Part shown: one piece after another, positions 61,940 through 64,000 of the stretch
Numbering within the stretch: position 1 is the stretch's first letter
Layout of the letters: the number at the start of each line of letters is the position of its first letter
NCBI RefSeq assembly: GCF_030506365.1
Contig: NZ_CP073092.1
Span: 2,408,158-2,472,157, forward strand
DNA: 64,000 bases
From: Corynebacterium tuberculostearicum
GTDB taxonomy: Bacteria; Actinomycetota; Actinomycetes; Mycobacteriales; Mycobacteriaceae
Direction of reading: 5' to 3'
Translations under genes and position numbers: made by a program
The notes under the pieces: generated by a model
Told to the model about the DNA's origin: nothing
Databases searched by the model: none
Seen by the model: only the letters and a program-made list of their open reading frames with translations

Positions 61940-62719
61940 TTAGGCGTCGCGCTTTTGCAACAAGAGGACACCGAGGCCCCACAGGATAACGGCCCAGGCA
62001 ACAAATACCAGGCAAAATCCCCAGTTTTCCTTCCACGGAGCATCAACAGGTTCCATCTCCAGCAGCCAGGACTGGAAAGACTTAAACGGCATGTAGTTCA
62101 CCAGCTTGCTGCCGACCTTGGGGATGGTGGCTACGAGATTGTCCACGCCGAGGAAAAGGATGAGGCCAATTGCCACGGCACCAGCCGTCGAGCGCAGCAG
62201 CAGTCCTAGGCCTTGCGAGAAAAGGACGAGCAGCGCGGCAGCCAGCGGGTACTTCCACAGCTGCTTTTGGCCCATCTCGTCATCCCAAGGGTGAAATTCC
62301 GCGGCTACTTCATCGTGGGCAAAAAGCTCGGTAAGCAGGTAGGCGCCCGCCACGGCGATAAAGGTCAGCGCGGCCGCGATAACCGCGTACATGAGCAGCT
62401 TAACCAAGGCCACCGACCAGCGGCGCGGGGTAGCCATAAACGTAATGGTCTGCGTACCAAAGCGGTACTCGGTGGTCACGATCATGATGGCCTGGATCAT
62501 GAGCACGGGCAGGCCGAGGAACAATAGGAAAGACACCGCGCCATCCGAGGTGATAACCCCCATGCCCATCGCTGCCTCTTCAGGATTTTCTGCCGGCTTA
62601 GTCAAACGAGCATTGAGGATGGCCCAACCCCAGGCAAAGAAAAGGAAGATGAAGGTGGTCCACCAGAAGGAGCGGGTGGTGTGCAGCTTGGTCCATTCGG
62701 ACTTCAAGGTATTCAGCAT
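61940..62719 (-). CDS. ABC-2 type permease
   Basis: A 259-residue membrane protein with six predicted helices and the ABC-2 layout: a short N-terminal amphipathic segment (LKSEWTKLHTTRSFWW), TTEYRFGTQTITFMATPRRW near residue 82 and a C-terminal helix ending in QKRDA. It is the membrane partner of the ATPase encoded 6 bp upstream. Cargo is unknown; related actinobacterial pairs act in lipid, peptide or antibiotic export. Confidence 0.88.
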   Translation of the reverse strand: MLNTLKSEWTKLHTTRSFWWTTFIFLFFAWGWAILNARLTKPAENPEEAAMGMGVITSDGAVSFLLFLGLPVLMIQAIMIVTTEYRFGTQTITFMATPRRWSVALVKLLMYAVIAAALTFIAVAGAYLLTELFAHDEVAAEFHPWDDEMGQKQLWKYPLAAALLVLFSQGLGLLLRSTAGAVAIGLILFLGVDNLVATIPKVGSKLVNYMPFKSFQSWLLEMEPVDAPWKENWGFCLVFVAWAVILWGLGVLLLQKRDA

Positions 62720-62725
62720 GGCGAA

Positions 62726-63718
62726 TTAAACCTCCTGCTGGGTGGGTCGAGCGAACGGAGTGGCGGCGCCAGCGGTGCCAGCGATGCCCGGGTTGGGGGC
62801 GCCGCTGGAGCCGTGGTACTGGACGGCGTCGCCAGTAAGCTCCATGAAGGCATCCTCCAAGGAGGCGCGCTTGAGGCTGAGCTCATTAAGCGGCACCCCG
62901 GTGGAGTAGGCCAGCTGGCCCACGAAGTCGGTGGTCTGGTTGGAAATCACCAGGCGGGGGCGGCCTTCCTCGTCGGTGGACTCGGTAAAGGCGATGCCCT
63001 CGGCACGCAGCGCGGAGCTAAAGGCATCGAGATGGTCGGAACGCACCAGCACGGAGGACTGCGAGTGGTCCTTCACAAAGTCATAGGTGGGCTGGTCCGC
63101 CACCAGGCGGCCCTTACCAATGACCACGAGGTGATCGGCGGTCTGAGACATCTCCGAAAGCAGGTGCGAGGAAATCAAAATGGTGCGGCCTTCATCGGCT
63201 AGGGCGCGCACGAGCTGGCGGACCCAGCGGATGCCCTCTGGGTCGAGGCCGTTGACCGGCTCGTCCAGGATGAGGATGCCCGGGTCTCCGAGCAGCGCAC
63301 CGGCGAGGCCCAGGCGCTGGCCCATGCCGAGGGAGAAGCCGCCGACCTTCTTACCGGCGACGTCGGAAAGCCCTACCAGCCCCAAGACCTCATCAACGCG
63401 GGAAGTAGAAATGCCGTTGGACTGTGCAATCCATTTCAGGTGGTTGGCGGCGCTGCGGTTGCGGTGCACCGCTTTGGCATCGAGCAAGGCGCCTACCTCA
63501 CGCAGGGGATACTTCAGCTCGTGGTAGTGCTTGCCGTTGATGCGCGCCCTGCCGGCCGTGGGCGTGTCCAAGCCCAGGATCATGCGCATGGTGGTGGATT
63601 TGCCCGCGCCATTGGGGCCCAGGAACCCGGTGACCATGCCGGGTTTTACCTGAAAGGTGAGATCGTCAACGGCGCGGACAGACTTATATTGTTTAGTCAG
63701 TCCTTCTACTTCGATCAT
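62726..63718 (-). CDS. ABC transporter ATPase (ABC-2/BcrA-type)
   Basis: A 330-residue ATPase. Walker A is GPNGAGKSTTMRMIL near residue 36, the signature is modified to GFSLGMGQRLGLAGALLG, Walker B is ILILDEPVNGLDPEGI and the switch is LISSHLLSEMSQ. The SLGMGQ signature is normal for the BcrA/DrrA branch. A ~110-residue C-terminal domain follows, as in that branch. ATG 63718 is chosen because the family starts at MIEVEGLTKQYKS; an in-frame TTG lies 27 nt upstream. It forms an operon with the permease gene. Confidence 0.92.
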   Translation of the reverse strand: MIEVEGLTKQYKSVRAVDDLTFQVKPGMVTGFLGPNGAGKSTTMRMILGLDTPTAGRARINGKHYHELKYPLREVGALLDAKAVHRNRSAANHLKWIAQSNGISTSRVDEVLGLVGLSDVAGKKVGGFSLGMGQRLGLAGALLGDPGILILDEPVNGLDPEGIRWVRQLVRALADEGRTILISSHLLSEMSQTADHLVVIGKGRLVADQPTYDFVKDHSQSSVLVRSDHLDAFSSALRAEGIAFTESTDEEGRPRLVISNQTTDFVGQLAYSTGVPLNELSLKRASLEDAFMELTGDAVQYHGSSGAPNPGIAGTAGAATPFARPTQQEV

Positions 63719-63747
63719 GGCACTAGCGTGCCATAAATCCGGCAACT

Positions 63748-64000
63748 TTACCTGTTTAATGCCTCCACGCTCTCCCGCAGGATGGGAAAGGCGTGGCGGA
63801 AGGCGGCCAGGAGGGGGAGGCTTTCTACCTCCTCAAAAGGCACCCAGCGCAGCTCATAGGACTCTTCATTAGCTGTGGTAGGAAGCGGTGCACCGGTGCG
63901 CGTGCGCGCTAGGACGGTGGTGTAGGTCCACTCCCCCGGCAGATCCCCCGCCGCGGGATAAGGCCCGGCCGTTACTCGCGCATCGAGTACCTCCACGTCC
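63748..64000 (-). CDS. Nudix hydrolase, C-terminal part (cut by window end)
   Basis: The visible ~84 residues end a Nudix-fold protein: ARVTAGPYPAAGDLPGEWTY, then TVLARTRTGAPLPTTANEES, then ELRWVPFEEVESLPLLAAFR. This is the beta-sheet and last helix typical of MutT-like enzymes. The Nudix box itself should lie just outside the window, so neither activity nor start can be judged. It is upstream of, and in the same direction as, the ABC ATPase gene. Confidence 0.8.
   Translation of the reverse strand, partial: DVEVLDARVTAGPYPAAGDLPGEWTYTTVLARTRTGAPLPTTANEESYELRWVPFEEVESLPLLAAFRHAFPILRESVEALNR

Noticed and set aside
1..64000. CRISPR array
   Set aside because: No set of regularly spaced 24-40 bp repeats was seen; the only repeats are IS ends, hairpins and repeated protein domains.

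Overview
The window looks like a chromosomal segment of a Corynebacterium. The evidence is high G+C coding sequence, TANANT-type -10 boxes placed 7 nt before start codons (leaderless mRNAs), DtxR-type iron boxes, corynebacterial IS families (IS1628-like IS6, IS1249), and envelope proteins with LGFP and arabinan-binding (AbfB) domains suited to a mycolic-acid/arabinogalactan wall. I do not assign a species.

Region 1 (1-16,900) is ordinary core chromosome: an OPT oligopeptide transporter cut by the window start, an M20 dipeptidase, a six-gene Mrp cation/proton antiporter operon (mrpA with fused B domain, then C to G), a GT87 glycosyltransferase, a YbdK-type carboxylate-amine ligase, a LytR_C membrane protein, DUF3263, peptide deformylase, a GNAT acetyltransferase, exonuclease III and cardiolipin synthase.

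Region 2 (17,050-22,950) is accessory and decaying: a DUF2262 protein, a lipoprotein, orphan small genes, an IS3 element with an amber codon in its transposase, and an IS6 element. Each IS abuts a truncated gene.

Region 3 (23,399-46,761) is a complete hydroxamate siderophore locus with the gene content of the Streptomyces coelichelin cluster. It has two FecCD permeases, an ATPase and a binding lipoprotein for uptake. For synthesis it has an ornithine N5-monooxygenase, a formyltransferase, MbtH and a 3618-residue trimodular NRPS (A-PCP-E, C-A-PCP-E, C-A-PCP, no thioesterase). A Fes-like esterase and a heterodimeric ABC exporter complete the set. Hand-read adenylation codes point to formyl-hydroxyornithine, threonine and hydroxyornithine, the order in coelichelin. 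Four DtxR-like boxes sit at its promoters, so iron repression is likely. A DedA gene is embedded in it.

Region 4 (46,798-51,606) is an IS pile-up: IS256, IS110 (with an appended HTH domain and a possible bridge-RNA leader), a broken IS1249 and an intact IS3. IS elements therefore bracket the siderophore locus, suggesting acquisition by transfer.

Region 5 (51,577-61,345) holds a truncated HEPN/Abi gene and then a minus-strand series that reads as a secreted toxin locus. It contains an LGFP-repeat wall protein (frameshifted in an A6 tract), an AbfB-domain exported protein, a 1333-residue ALF-repeat/coiled-coil exported protein with an unrecognised C-terminal domain, two paralogous candidate immunity genes and one more orphan. 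This is the part least explained by known systems.

Region 6 (61,940-64,000) returns to core-like genes: an ABC-2 permease/ATPase pair and a Nudix hydrolase cut by the window end. I saw no rRNA, tRNA or CRISPR array.
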